Part shown: piece after piece, positions 34,801 to 47,928 of the stretch | How the letters are laid out: every line of letters starts with the position of its first letter | Position numbering within the stretch: the stretch's first letter is position 1 | Origin: Lagopus muta | Taxonomy: Eukaryota; Chordata; Aves; Galliformes; Phasianidae | NCBI RefSeq assembly: GCF_023343835.1 | Contig: NC_064444.1 | Location: 15,103,219-15,167,218, forward strand | Direction of reading: 5' to 3' | DNA length: 64,000 bases | Notes under the pieces: model-generated | Database searches by the model: none | The model's input: the letters and a program-made list of their open reading frames with translations, nothing else | What the model was told of the DNA's origin: nothing | Made by a program: the position numbers and the translations under genes

Positions 34801-37079
34801 CCATGAAAGAATTAAGGAGAAATAGTTCACTTGCACACGCATGTCAGGCAAAATGGGTTACAGAAGATACAGATCAGTTTGCCTGTCTGCACTTGCCTTT
34901 AAACAGTATTCATCAATTTTACAAAAGCTACTGACTAAACATGGAACCAATACAAATGAAATGCTCAAGGCAAAGGATTTCTTTAAAAATGTGATAGAGT
35001 TGGTTTTGCACTTGTAAAAAGAAAATGTTGGCAGAAAATAAAGATCTTCTATTGTTTCTGTAATGTGGGAGATGAAAGGTAAAGGCCATTTATAAGTATT
35101 TGATAGGAAACTGCTGTGTTATGCCATGTAAATTAGAAATGTTTTAATAATGCTTCATTCATATCTCTGCATATGAAAATATTTTATCTTGTAGGTCCTT
35201 TCTTGTTGTTAAAAGGTTAAGTAAATAAAAAATATGAATCCCAGTGCACTAAATTTTAAAGACCTTATGCTTATGCTCTGAACTTTACAGAAGATCCTGA
35301 TTATCTAAAATGCAAATAATGCCACAGGTACTCACCAAACAGAAACTGCCAAGGATAGGTAACTTGTAGCATAATAAATACTCAAACCAGTTGTCTCACT
35401 CTCATTCAGATGCAGTCTTCAGTTTCACAGATAATGAAGTAGATTTACTTAGCAAGACGTACTTGAAAGTCATGCTAGACTTCTAATTGCTATGGGACAG
35501 GCTTAGGAATTCCAGTACCATAATGCAGCAAAAAAAAGATAAATTAATACAAAAATCTAACACAAAAGATACTAAAAAATTATAGTGTGTTAACAGTGGA
35601 CACTGCTCCTTTATTGGTTGGTGCAGTGCAGGTCCACTAGTCCTGGGACACACAGTGGACTTCGGGTTGATGTATCAGAGATTAAACTAGCTGATGGTAA
35701 AGATGGGATGAGGGAAGGAGAAGAGAAATGAGATGCAAGGGATGTGCATTCACAAGAGCAAAACTTTATTAACTCATATGGGAATCATCCAGCAGTAACT
35801 TGTACAGTGCAGGCCATGACCTCTCCCTTGATTGTTACCACCTGATGCACAGTTAATGTTCAGTCCTTAACCCTCCTCATGCCCCCAGCAGCTGGTCCAC
35901 ATCTCTTTGGCAGGAGCTGACCACTACCTTCTTCTGCCAAGGTTACAGAGTTGGGAAGAGCACTCGTATACTGCAGGAACAAGCTTAGCCTCCATATCTA
36001 ATCTAGCACACCTCTGGCCTCCCATGCCTCCGTGGATTGAGTGCCTCCACAAATCTGTTTCTGTTCAGATTTGAGTTGTTGGAACTCATCATCTGCATTG
36101 CCCCGTTGGGCTGGTGAGCTGCCATAGGGAAGGGCCAGACAAACAGAGCACTGTCTGCAGGAAAGTTCCTTTTCCCCTTAAAGGCCACTGCACTCCCCAC
36201 AGCAGGTCAAAAAGCTCAGCTCTGCACTGATCACTTCACTCTACTACCAGAGCAGAGGCAATCCTCAATAGCAAGTTGTCTTTCTAGTACAAACTCAAAC
36301 TCATCACCGTTAATGTTACTAGGTGTCACAATCTGCATTCATCTTTCCTATTCACCTTAACCTGGGGTATTCATTGAACAAGAGAAGATAATGTATGCAT
36401 TTGCAAAAAGACTGTACTTAAGCTCCAGAATTGGCTGAACAATATGTGAAATAAAAGCCATCTGATCACTGATAAAATGAGCACATTAAAATGCAGATGT
36501 TTGGCAGTGAGTATTTCACATATGACATGAAAATTATGCTTCATCTCCTCATTGCTTTGGTGATAGCGCTCAATTCACATGATAGAACAGGACATACTAG
36601 TCTACAGTCTACATCCTCTAATACCCTATTGGTTTTACAGTGCTGAATTTGGACAAAAAGTTGCTCTCCTCCCCCTCTATATCACCAAATACTTGCTTTC
36701 ATGCCAACACATCTTGGTCTGATTAGTCTCCTTGATTAGAGGCTAAAGTAAAAAGTCAGGTGTATAGGATTCCCATTATCCTTTATTTCACCAGTTCTAA
36801 GAACAGGTCAGATAGAGTTATTTCATTGAACATGTGAACAATCAACTTCTGTTTACCATTAACCTTCAGTTTTCTTTTCTTAAAATCAAATCAGGGCTTG
36901 GTAGGCAGTTATTTTCATACATGGCCCTTGATCAGTGGAACAATCTGTCAAAAGCCATTAAAACCTCTATTAGGCTGAACTGCATTCAAAGCTAAACTAC
37001 CCAATCATTAAAGGGCTGGGATGATTGTTTTTAATACAGTATACGTTTATTTCTCTCTCTGAGTAGTAACAACTTTGAA
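31802..37079. other. Intergenic or intronic, no supported gene
   Basis: About 5.3 kb with only A12 at 32963-32974 as simple sequence. The stretch 35580-36200 is somewhat more G+C-rich and could be an unrecognised old interspersed repeat. I can name no family. No splice-bounded frames are seen. Confidence 0.45.
32963..32974 (+). repeat. Poly(A) tract, A12
   Basis: Run of 12 A without a recognisable retroelement upstream. Confidence 0.9.
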
Positions 37080-37660
37080 ACTGAGCATATTAACTAAGGC
37101 TTTTTACTATCGACAAGTGCTGAGAAGCTCGGTTTCTTGTGGAACATCAATATCTATGTAAAAGAGGAAAAAGTGAACACACTGAAATAACCTTTATGTT
37201 CTCAGAAACGCCTCTTCATTTGTTTCCTTTCCTTGCATCCATCAAGGATGCAAATGGAATGGGAAGACATTTACCAACGTACTTTGCTCAAAAGTTTCAC
37301 TGGAAAAAATAACAGCTAATTACAGTAATATATTTAAGTGACTTGTGATGTTAATATCTCAGGATGCTTTGCACAGAGAAACTGAGGTAGAAGTCAAATC
37401 TGAGCGCTAGTGCTGGAGCCGAGTGTGCAAAATACCTCATTGCTGGCATGTCTCAGTTACTTCCAGTTAATCAGCTCCACTTACAGCTTAAGGATGCTCT
37501 CATAGAACTATTTTTCTCCAAAGATACATTTGAAAGCGGAGCTGGAATCCTTCTCCCTCATACAACATTTAACGTATTATTTAATGGCATAGCATGTGAT
37601 AATCCATCTCGTGTAACAGAGATCTTTCAGGCTTCCTAATACTTGATTAAACTTTTGAGT
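37080..37660. promoter_or_regulatory. Candidate conserved non-coding element with embedded 63-codon ORF
   Basis: Repeat-free block with an AGCTAATTACAG homeodomain motif (TAATTA at 37317-37322), TTAACGTATTATTTAATGG near 37570 and retained CpGs. Inside it an ATG at 37448 (G at -3) opens 63 codons to TAA at 37637-37639, beginning MSQLLPVNQLHLQLKDALIE. The peptide looks plausible but matches no family I know. Enhancer and small ORF are competing readings. Confidence 0.28.
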
Positions 37661-40600
37661 GAATCTTTTAGTTGCATTCCAAGTCCCCGAGCTCTCAGTG
37701 GGAAAATGTGAATTTTACTGGAACTATTAAGTTATTCCATGGAGAATATGCAAGAGTATTCAAGTACAATGCACACTCTTTTAGCTGTGTTTTAAATATG
37801 CTCAATGGGTAGCCCCCAAGGTGATAGAGCTGCTGTGCTAGGAAACTCTTAAGAAAATCCCCTGTGGGTATTTGGGTGCTATTTATCAAGGTGAAGATGC
37901 ATTGCTGGAACATGCTGGAATGCTTGTTATGCACCTGTTAGCACTTTTTGTCTGGTACTTATTTTGTAGTCTGGTAGTACTTTACTGAGAGCACTGCTTC
38001 CCTAGTTATTTTGATGAACATCCCAGTAATTTATTACTCAAACATTATCAAAGCATTCCACGATCATTTCATTGCTGTTCTTTCCCTTCTGCCTACCAGT
38101 GCCCTTTTTTCCCCATTTGTTTCATTATTAACAGTACTGTTATTAGCAAGTTCTGTTCTTTGTTAAACTGACGTGGCTTTAAAGCAAGAAAGCGTATAAA
38201 GTAAGTATCAGATAGCATTCATTCAAATGCATTTATTTTCCAGCCAATTTATTTGGATGTTTTTGCTCGTTTTGCTTATTTGGTATTGCTACATCTGATT
38301 TGTATTAAAGACTATTTATCTAACACTGAGAAACGTAGAGTGATATTTAAGTTTGTATCATATATTTGCTACGTTAGTCATTTCTGTAAAATAAATTACT
38401 TAAAGAATCTGCTGTCTGTCGTTTGTCCTCCAGAGTGTGATAGCTGTTATCATCAATTCTTCACTGTTGCAGTGAGTGGAAGAAGAAGGACTAAGAGAAG
38501 TGTACTTTTCACAGTATTGAGGTGCATGAGCAAATTAATTTTATGTAAGATTCCTATATGATGAGTAGTGGGAGGTAAGCTTCTTCAAAGCAGCAAACTC
38601 ACAGGTACACTGAGCCTGCTCTTCAGGCAGGCTCTCACTGGGGTATCTCCCTCTACCTGAACTCTTCTGCAAGTCCAAGTCAGTTGCCATAGGTATTCTC
38701 ATCTGTTAATGATGCTGACAGTTTATTGATTGGAAATGGATAAAAGGTAATAGGGAACTTTTTTATTATCTTTGAAACTCATTGAATTTAATCTGACTAT
38801 AGCACTTATCTTCTGGTCTGGAAGGCAAATTAATTTCTTTTATTTGAAGACTCATACCATAAGTGGATGTGTCTACCTTCCCCACATGCACACCCCATAA
38901 AGTTCTTCCCTCAATACAAAAGTGTAGCTCTACCACTATACTTAGAAGATATTCTTCTGACTGTGCAATTTTACACTTCCCATATTCAGTGCAAACTCTT
39001 ACCTTAAGTGAGCACTAGTAATGCAGTGCCTACCAGCACTGCATCAACCTTTTTTGAGCGTATAAGCATGTGCAGTAGTTTTTGCAGTAGAAGTTGCTAT
39101 GAAAAATATAGTTATATTGTTATAGTTATATTGAATAAGACAATATCAAAGAAATGTGTATTGCACATAGGATAAAAAATGGTGAGGTTTGTGATGTCTG
39201 TTGTTTCTAGACTTTGTGCAGGTCTCTACTACCTCAAAGGAATTTGAAGTCCATGCTAAGCCAGATACAGGCTTCAGGGCAAGACAAGGACCAGTCCTGC
39301 AAATTTCATTTGGTACTCTGAAGAATGCCATTGTGGAGCACAGCAGGCTGATTTGAAGTATGCATGCCTGTGATGCTAAGATGCACTGCAGTGTTCTGTG
39401 ATACTTGGAGCGTCCTTAACACCAAAGGCTGTGTGCCTAGTTACTCTGCATTGCTAGATGCCAGCCAGGAGGTGACACAAGTGTGAAGAGAGATGGCCAG
39501 GTCATTCCCTGCCAGGACTGAATGGAGTCTTTTAGCCAAAAAGAGTTAACAGAAAGCACCATTCACATATTCTCCAGCTGACAGTCAGCAAAGCATCCAT
39601 TCCAGGAGCTATGAAATCTGATTTCTTAGCCTAGAACATTCTTCCCTTGGCTTCAGAAGTTTAACCAAAAGTAAGTACATGGGTAACTGGATGAAAGGAC
39701 ACTTTAGGAAACCAGAACTATTTTTACACATTTTCTAACAGTTCATTGTTACAGATGTTACATTTACCTAGCAAGACCAAGATGAATTTCCCTTGCATCA
39801 AGATTTCCTGAAACTGATCCTGTTTTTTTCCTGATTGTCTCAGAGTTTAGGTTACCTAGATTTTCACTCTATCTTTTTATAAAAATGGGCAAAATGCATG
39901 GCATTGGTGACCTTGCCAAAAAAAAAGGGTGCAGTCCTCAGGGGGTCTTTATGGGGTGTATGCAAACACAAGGAGACTTTGCTCCTCTTCATTCAAAAAC
40001 AGGCATCTTCTGGGGAGAGTAAGGCACTCTTTCAGTCTCTGCAGTCGAGAACAGCTTTAAATGAGGCAGAGACTAATCAGGATGCCTCCCCTGCACTGGT
40101 GGCTGGCGAGGGCCAGGTGCTGGAACGGGGTTGAAACAGCCTAATAGCTCCTGCACCAGCCAATCTCCTGCGCTGTGGGAGATAGCTGTCCTCTAAAAAG
40201 TAGAAGTGAAAACCTGCCTTTGGAAAGCACTTGCTTACAAAGCCTCTCATGCAAGCCAGACCCCAAAGGGAAAAAATAGCTCAGCATATTTAAAGCCAAA
40301 AAGAAAATAGAAAAGTTTAATTCCAAATAACTTGAGATTCATCACAGTTTTTTTTGTTGTTGGGTCAGTGGGAAGGAGGTGTTCCCAAGGAGAAGCCCCT
40401 GTATTCTTTCTGTATCAAATCTATCATACAAACTTAAGTCCTCTTTGGGGTGAGAGACTTATTTATCTTTCATTGTAAAGATTCTAGTGTCCTGTACCTA
40501 CAGTTAGGACTCTGCACACAAGAGTTGCACAGAATATATACAAAAACACTGTCCTATAGCTAAAATATATTCTCCCATCCATTCAGTTATAAGAATTTCT

Positions 40601-41464
40601 GAACTAAGAAGTTTCAAGTTATATTGCATTGCAGGTCTGCAGTTTATCAATCACTGCCTACTTTGCTGTCACACAGTGACACTAGAAGTGGTTTCTACTA
40701 CAAATTTTTTACAATGTTGACTTTTTTATTCCAGGATGATTCAAATTAAAAATAACAAATTCAAAATAAGAAATCTTCATTGACTTTGCAAATAGGAAAA
40801 AAAGAAATAGAGAAAGTTTATGTCACTCTGGATACACGCTTTTCCAGCAGGTGAGTCCTTTCCAACTAAAGAGTCCATGCGTGCAAGTTTTGATCTGATC
40901 TATATGATATCCTCCATAAATACTTCTGTTCTACACAATTATATTTTATTTCAACAGGTATGTGTGAAATTTGCTGCTTAAGTATCACTACCACTCTGAA
41001 ACTAATGGCACTTGTAAATCAGCTTCTGTTTTCATCCTATTCCTAGTTACATCTTAATTATTAGGGTGCAAATATTGAGCGCCGAAAATATGAGCCTTCA
41101 TATTTTCTGTTCAAAGGATTTTACTAACATCTAATAGATTTTATAACTTCTAATAAGAAGAGGAAGTGAAACCCTACTTGGCAAATCATAGCTGCTTGAT
41201 GGATTTTGTAGCCTTCTGGCATTTCGAACCCTGGGAATGTAGAAGCTGCATGAGGAGCTGTTGCTGGGTTCAACTAGCTGCACCAACTGTTAAGGTATTT
41301 TGGTTTCTCTTTTATTGCTTAACCTCTGGGGCCTAACTCCAGGCTACCTGATAAAGCAGTTGTTTGGGAACTTTAAACCTTACAAGCTCTGACTTGATAG
41401 ACATGGAACGAGGTCCTGTATTAAACATACATTTTAGAAGCATAATTTCAAATCTGGAAATTGA
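37661..41464. other. Intergenic, nothing recognised
   Basis: A+T-rich DNA. The only structural item is the 14-bp tandem duplication at 39107-39134. No repeat family or gene signal is seen. Confidence 0.45.
39107..39134 (+). repeat. 14-bp tandem duplication
   Basis: TATAGTTATATTGT (39107-39120) is followed by TATAGTTATATTGA (39121-39134). Confidence 0.88.
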
Positions 41465-44380
41465 TTGTGGCTTGACCTACTTATTTTGAAGAGCTTACTG
41501 TTTCTTACTCTCTTTTGCTTTGCTGATGTTATTAGATCTATTGTTATTTCACCAGAACTCCCAGCTGATAGAAGAAAAATCAATGCACTGCAAAGCTTGT
41601 TGGGCAACAGCACTTTCATTACAGTCAGGGCCACAATTAACTACCTAAGACTAAGTTATGACATTTCCACTTTTAAAGGTTACAAACTCTCATATTATGC
41701 AGCTTCGGTGTTTTCAGAGGGCTGGAATCAAACACAAATAAAACAGGCTGGGAACAGAGAAATCTTTTTAAAAAATTCCATGTTGAGTGCTAATTTTTTA
41801 GTACATGCTAATATGAGAATCACAGACCATACGAAATTCCTTTCCAATGCTGATTTTTAAATAGGGTAACACTTCCCAGGCTTTTTTATTTATCTGCATA
41901 CCGTTGTGCTCACTCATTTTAATCACACCGTGGGCACACCGACCTCGCAGCTCCACATTGCCCCTGTGGTACAGAGCAGTACCTGGAGGATGGCTGAGGA
42001 TGCGCCCTGCCTGATGCAGTGTCCTGAGCTGCTCATCCTGAATTGAGTTTGCTCAGAGGTCTGCAGTTCAAACACACGTCTGCCCAGCTAATGGGGTCAG
42101 AGTGTCTCCTTCCAGTAATGGATTGGTTCTCTCCCAGGCAAAGTGCCTCTAAGAGAAATTGAGAAAAGATCCGTCCCTAGATAAGATTTGAGGCAGCCCA
42201 GGAGAATGACAATTACAGCTTTTGCTAACAATATTGCAAAGGCAAAGCCATGCTGTGTAGGAAGAGTAGGATGACTCAGGGAGCTTTTCCAGTGACTAGT
42301 AGAGAGATCCGTGCTATGGAACAGATTTGAGAGAGAAAATGAAGCGTGGGTAGGTGGCTGTTTTGTTGGAGAAAGTGAGGGGTGTCTCCATGTGGGTAAA
42401 GTCTTCCTGTGCTGGGTGGTGCTGCTGCTGGTGACAACAGGTGTTTGTCTGGCACGTGCAGAACACAGGAGCTCAATGGATAATGAGCAGGAAGAGAAAA
42501 ATCTTGTTACACGTACCAAAGTTTGCTTTCTGTGGCAAGGAAGGAGTTAAGTGTGCAGTGATCTAACGCAGGCACAAAATAGTCACAGAGAGCTGCGGGA
42601 GCAGGGGAACCTCAGAACCCCAAACTTGGAAGGGGCTGACTTAGAGGCAGTGATTGGGTGGAGCGGTAACAAACCTCTTGAGTACCTGCCCTACTTCTGC
42701 ACAGCTGCCACTGCAGTGCTTGTTCACCAGCCGTGTCACAGAACCAAACACCCCTCAGTACTGCCCACAGGGAGCAGCACTGATGTACCGGTGTTGGTGT
42801 ATCCAAGGCAAACCCTCCATGCTTGCACCAGTAACCACTGGAGCATCGAGTCTGTAATTACTGAACCGGCTGCGTCATTCCTCCTTAATTCATATTTACT
42901 GCACATTCCTTTCAGAGCCTCACTGGGTAAAAGATAAAAGAATACAGGCTCCTGCAGTGTAAATATATCACAGTGCCAAGGAGTAATGAAAATACCTTTC
43001 CTGAAATGCAGGATTTTCTATTATTTAGAAACACCGTACATCATTATTTTACAGAGAAGTGAAATATGTATAAAACGTTTCTGTACATTTCTCCTCTAAG
43101 ACTACTGCCGAACCTTTCCTTCCCTTTTTAAAGCAACCATTTAATAAAGTCTGACACTTAGTAGCAATGTTTTGAAATAATTTTTGCTGCTCTGCCAGCA
43201 GTTGGCTTTACTGTGAATCTCTAAAGACAAATCCATCTACAGCGAATCTAGCAAAATTCAGCTCCGTGTTGTATGTCAGGGTTGAGGACTGGTTGTCAGC
43301 TCTGGCACTGTCAGATTTTATCTTTAAATATGACAGGCAATTTGTTGAGGGAGCACTTCTGAATGACAAGATATAGTAGTGTTGTAAAACATGGCACCTG
43401 TGTGGTATGCCCTGCTTTTGTGGACATCAGAGGCTATTGTTTCCTTTGCTATTAGACAGCCACAGTCTCACAATAAGGTGTGTAAAATGTTCACAGAAAC
43501 CTTTTAAATAGACTAGCAGGAAAGTAGATACCCTCCGGTCATTTAAGTCAGGCCATTTATCATTTTATCTTATAAAACACAACATTCACTAAAATACAAT
43601 GTGAAGAGAAAGCCAAATGCTCTGCCGAGCTACATTGGTCCAAGACCAGCATTTGGCTGTTACAAAAGTGTTTCTCTTTAAAGTGCCACACAGTAGAAAA
43701 ATTAGGATTTTAACTCCTTCACAGATAGCTGATGAAACATTAATACACCTCATATGTTTGCTTTAAAAATAAATAAATGGGTCATAGGGGATAATGGCTT
43801 ACCAATAAATAACAGATCTAAGTAGCATACGTAAACTGAAGGCACACAGTGGCTGAGCCACTGCCAGATCAATGGAGGGCTCTTCCACACTGCTGGAGCA
43901 GTGTTTTTTTGCTGGTGGAATGCAGTTTTCTTAAGAACAGGTATGCAATATGAGAAAACCCAGCAGCAATCTGGTGCTACAGAGTCACTGTGCGAGCACA
44001 TCCCAGGTTCTGTCCTTGAGCAATGCTGACTCTCTTGCCCCACTGACAGCAAGGGATGGCAATATACTGGAGGAACTGGGAGGGGGCTGAGTAATTCTTT
44101 TAAAAGAAAAAAAAAACCACCTTTAGACTCTTTTTTTGGTGTCTTTCTGTTGCCTAAGACGTGGCTGAGGTACTGTGGACTGAACGCCTCCTGTTCCTGC
44201 GAATGTGTGGCAGCAGGGGCAATGCCGTCTGCACCCTCCTTGGGACAGTATGAAGTGTCTGCGCCCTGCTTGCACATGAGCCAACCCATTCAGAAACCCA
44301 GCTCTTGGAAACATCTGTGTAGCAAATGCCCCTCACTGTCCTTGTTTATTCACATACAAGTGAAACTGCTTTAAAGACAG
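41465..44380. other. Region of long chance reading frames, no supported gene
   Basis: The region is on average richer in G+C than its flanks and holds several of the longest open frames of the window: minus 43750-44289, 179 codons from ATG; minus 42097-42519, 140 codons; plus 41465-41860 and 42551-42937. They overlap each other on opposite strands, lack splice and Kozak support, and include low-complexity parts read from an A-rich tract (44104-44116). They are treated as chance frames. Confidence 0.45.
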
Positions 44381-46233
44381 GGAGAAAATACAGGTCTGCT
44401 GTATGGAAGAACATATTTGCTGTGTGGTGTGCTTTTTAGTGGCACTCATTGTCCCCATCATGAAGACCGAGGCTCTGTTGAGACTAATTTCTGTGCAGAT
44501 TTTCTGCATCCAAGAACAAGGAAAATATCAAAAGATAGGCTTTTAATGGGGAGTAACGCTGTGATCAAATCCTATCAGTGTTCTGCTGTCAGTTGAAAGG
44601 CATGCGGTATTTGCTATTTTACCTAAAGTCTGAAGTCCTGGAAATGAGTGACTCCATAATAACATTGCTTTAGCTTTCATGTAAGAAGTAAATAGCAGGA
44701 CTTCCCACTCACAGCTGAGTGGAATTGAAGGGAACTCTGCAAACTCAAACACTAGGTGGCAAATACAGCGATCCCTATTTAAAACATATAGTAGAAGCAA
44801 AGCTACAATCTTTGTTGCTGCAGGCCTGCCCAGTTAATAGCATTTAGTGGTACTTGTTCTGGGTGTGTGTTTAGCTTTATCATGGCAGCTTGAAAAAAAA
44901 AAATCTAATGGAAGCTAATGGGCAGTAGCATGGAATTAGTGGTTAAGGTGCAATATGTGTGCAAGTGCACCCCTCATTGGAAGGACTTGGCATGGCTTAA
45001 ATACCTTCTGCGTTTCTCATTCTGAGTACAAATGAACTGCTGTCTTCTCAAATAGGTGTGTATACCTTAAAGGAAATTCTGCAGATGAAGAAAAGAGAGC
45101 CTGTGCTATGTCCTTTGTGAGAGAAAAAACTATTTGCCATGTTTGCTCTTAATGCAATTTTCAACTTCGTTAGAAGAATATGATACATTTATTTTTAAAA
45201 TAGAATCATAATAACATAATTGCGTTCAGATGTTTTTGAATTCACCTCCAATATTTTTATGATTCCTTTTTATATACAAGGTTATAATTTTGGAACCACT
45301 GGGAAAACCCTCAATACATCTTATCTAAGTTAAGATCTTCTGACAATTATATTCATATTCTAATATGGTTTCCATAAACAACAGAAAGCAAAAAGCGGCT
45401 CCAGAGGATTAACCATTCCTGCTGTTCTTGATATTTATTTCAGGATAAGATGAGCTGCCTCTGAAGAAGCCCATCCAATCCCCTTGAATCTAAGCAGAAC
45501 TAAGGCAACTCGTGTGTCTAACTTTCAGATAGCTAAATGCAGCCAAGGAAAGTCCATCTGTAGTCATCTAAGTGCTTTGACTTTCCCTTCGATGCTTTTG
45601 AAGAATGTTTGCCTCCTCTACATTCGCAAGCACTTGACCGTCAGTGGTACGTTAACTTCATAATGGAATCTAATTCAAAGGGCTTTTAAAAACAAGGAGA
45701 ACATTTTATTGTAACTAATAGTGATGGATGATTGCTATGGTCACACAGAGCAACATAAATCTTCATGCCATGCCCAGTGCTAAAAAGCAGACAAATTCAA
45801 TAGCTTAGGGAACTCGTGTACTTTTAGCATAGGAAAGTCATACAGGGAAAGGTTTTCAGACCTTTCCTCCATTAGGAGGGCAGATAAACACTCAGTGAAG
45901 TAATTTGGCCTGCCCATCACTGTGTAACGTGCCCCAAAATGAAGTGCTGCACTGTATTTCCACTCTTGTCAAGCAAGTGGCCTTACCAGCAATTTTAGGG
46001 AGAATGTAATGAGAGAAGAAAACTCCTCAAACATTCAGGCAACCACATACATCAGAATTTACTTCCCCCAAATAATTGGAGCAGCTGTATGTAATTATAA
46101 GTTATCTACCTGCTGAAATTCATTAGAAATTGGATATAAAGTCCTTAACATATTCTCCAAATGTGTATGTATTGGTGTCTACATTGTGCGGCTATAGAAA
46201 AAGTATCAGGATTAATGAGCAAGGGTTGGGTTG

Positions 46234-46244
46234 TTTTTTTTTTT
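46234..46244. repeat. Poly(T) tract, T11
   Basis: Uninterrupted T run. Simple homopolymer. Confidence 0.88.
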
Positions 46245-47880
46245 AAGTGGAAGCTGAAAATCAGGTGAACTGATCAGTAATAAAAGTGAGAGTAGCCCTG
46301 TGTCACAAACCATGTGCTGTTAGTCTGTGTGTAACCTCTGGCTGTTGTAGAAGTTTCTTTTCTAAAATGTAACTTGAATATTTGTATTACAGGAAAACTG
46401 AGATGTGCCAATTAGTAGGGAGTGGTTCATTGTATTAAGCACTCCACAAATGTAACGCACTGGTGAGCATGCTTTAGTACTTCCTTCCATAGATAGTTCA
46501 CAAATGTAGTAATTCAGTGCTATGTGCACTGAATGGGAGTAGTGGTGTTTGTGGGAATAGTAGGTGTTTGCTTTAGCGGGCTCCTTGTGTCCTCAGTTTA
46601 CCTATGTAAGTCATGAAGGTGGTTATCATGAAAGTGTGGGCTTATATGGGAATCAAATTAATAGTGAAGATTCCCAGGAATGGCTTTTTTTGGCAGGAGA
46701 AACTGGCAATTGATTGATGTATAAGCCACTTCCCTCTGGGCTTGAACTGTGAAGGATGTGGTCATCCACAGCTATAGTAACTGAGATGGCAGAGGGAATG
46801 AAGGAGTGAGTAGGAAAAGGAAGTAAATATGCACAAACTCCATTTACTTTTCTCAGCTGCAGCTGGAAGTGTGCCAGGAGGGAACTCCTGGAAGCTGGAA
46901 GAACTGGGTGGACGTGCTTGGAGGCAGGAAGGTAGGTGGGAATGTTCCTCCACACTTCTGAATTTACTGTGGTGCTTGCAGAAAGGAATGCTTTTGGTAG
47001 AAAAAGTTAAGACTTACTTTCTGTGATGAATAGAGTAACCAAATTCAGGCAAGGACACTTTTCTGGATGACTGTTCCATCTATAGGAATGAAGCTTTGGT
47101 AGCGCTGTAGACAAAGCTTGGCTTGAGAAGGCTCATTCTGACATGCTTCAACTGTCTGCTGAATATGGAGAAGCCCCTGGGAATGTATTTCCAGCATTTG
47201 TCCTTCCCTAAATTGTGCTGAATTTTGCACTTATGGCCAACTTTAATAAAATGTGAAAGAGAAATTCAGGTCTCAAAGATAAACGTTCAGAAATATCTAT
47301 GAAGAGCGTAGGGAGCAGCAAAGAAACAGATGTATGGCAGTGTCTCCTCCAAGGAGCAGCCAGCAGGACATGAGCAGCACCGTCCCTCTGCAGCAGGCAG
47401 CTGGTTCAATCACAGCAAGTTTGGTCTGCCCAGAGGAAATACTAACCAACATGAGAAGAGCTGGGCTGATGGGTATTGGGTAGGGGCAGGAGCTTCGGTG
47501 ACAGAGAATTCCAATCCATGGGAAACTGGGCTTCATTAGTTCTGCTGCTCACAAGGCAGCTTCTTTCTGGTAACCCTATGAAAACGACTCTGTTTTACAC
47601 ATATAAATCAAGGGTAATATTATTTAAAGTGCTTCAGGTACATAAAAGCTCATGTTTTTCAAGCTTTCAAGGATTATGCATAATAGAGACACATTCTTAA
47701 CTCACGTGTGCATGTAATAGTGTGGCACTTGGAGCAGATTTGGGATAGGTATTGAGCTCTTCACCCCAAGTCAGCCAAGCTGATCTGACTGACCAGTTCA
47801 GGTGCTTTGCATCTCAATTTTCTAACTGTCAGAGCAAAGGTTATGTCTGAAGAATAAGTCACTTAACCTGCTTTCCTAAT

Positions 47881-47928
47881 GAAGTATGATGTTTGCAATT
47901 GAAGCATGATGTTTCTATGTTTGCAATT
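47881..47928 (+). repeat. Imperfect tandem duplication
   Basis: GAAGTATGATGTTTGCAATT (47881-47900) is followed by GAAGCATGATGTTT, an inserted CTATGTTT and GCAATT. The second copy is one substitution and one 8-base insertion away from the first, and the insertion repeats part of the unit. Confidence 0.8.

Noticed and set aside
42097..42937. Cluster of overlapping frames on both strands
   Set aside because: Mutually overlapping frames in a slightly G+C-richer patch, without splice or poly(A) signals.
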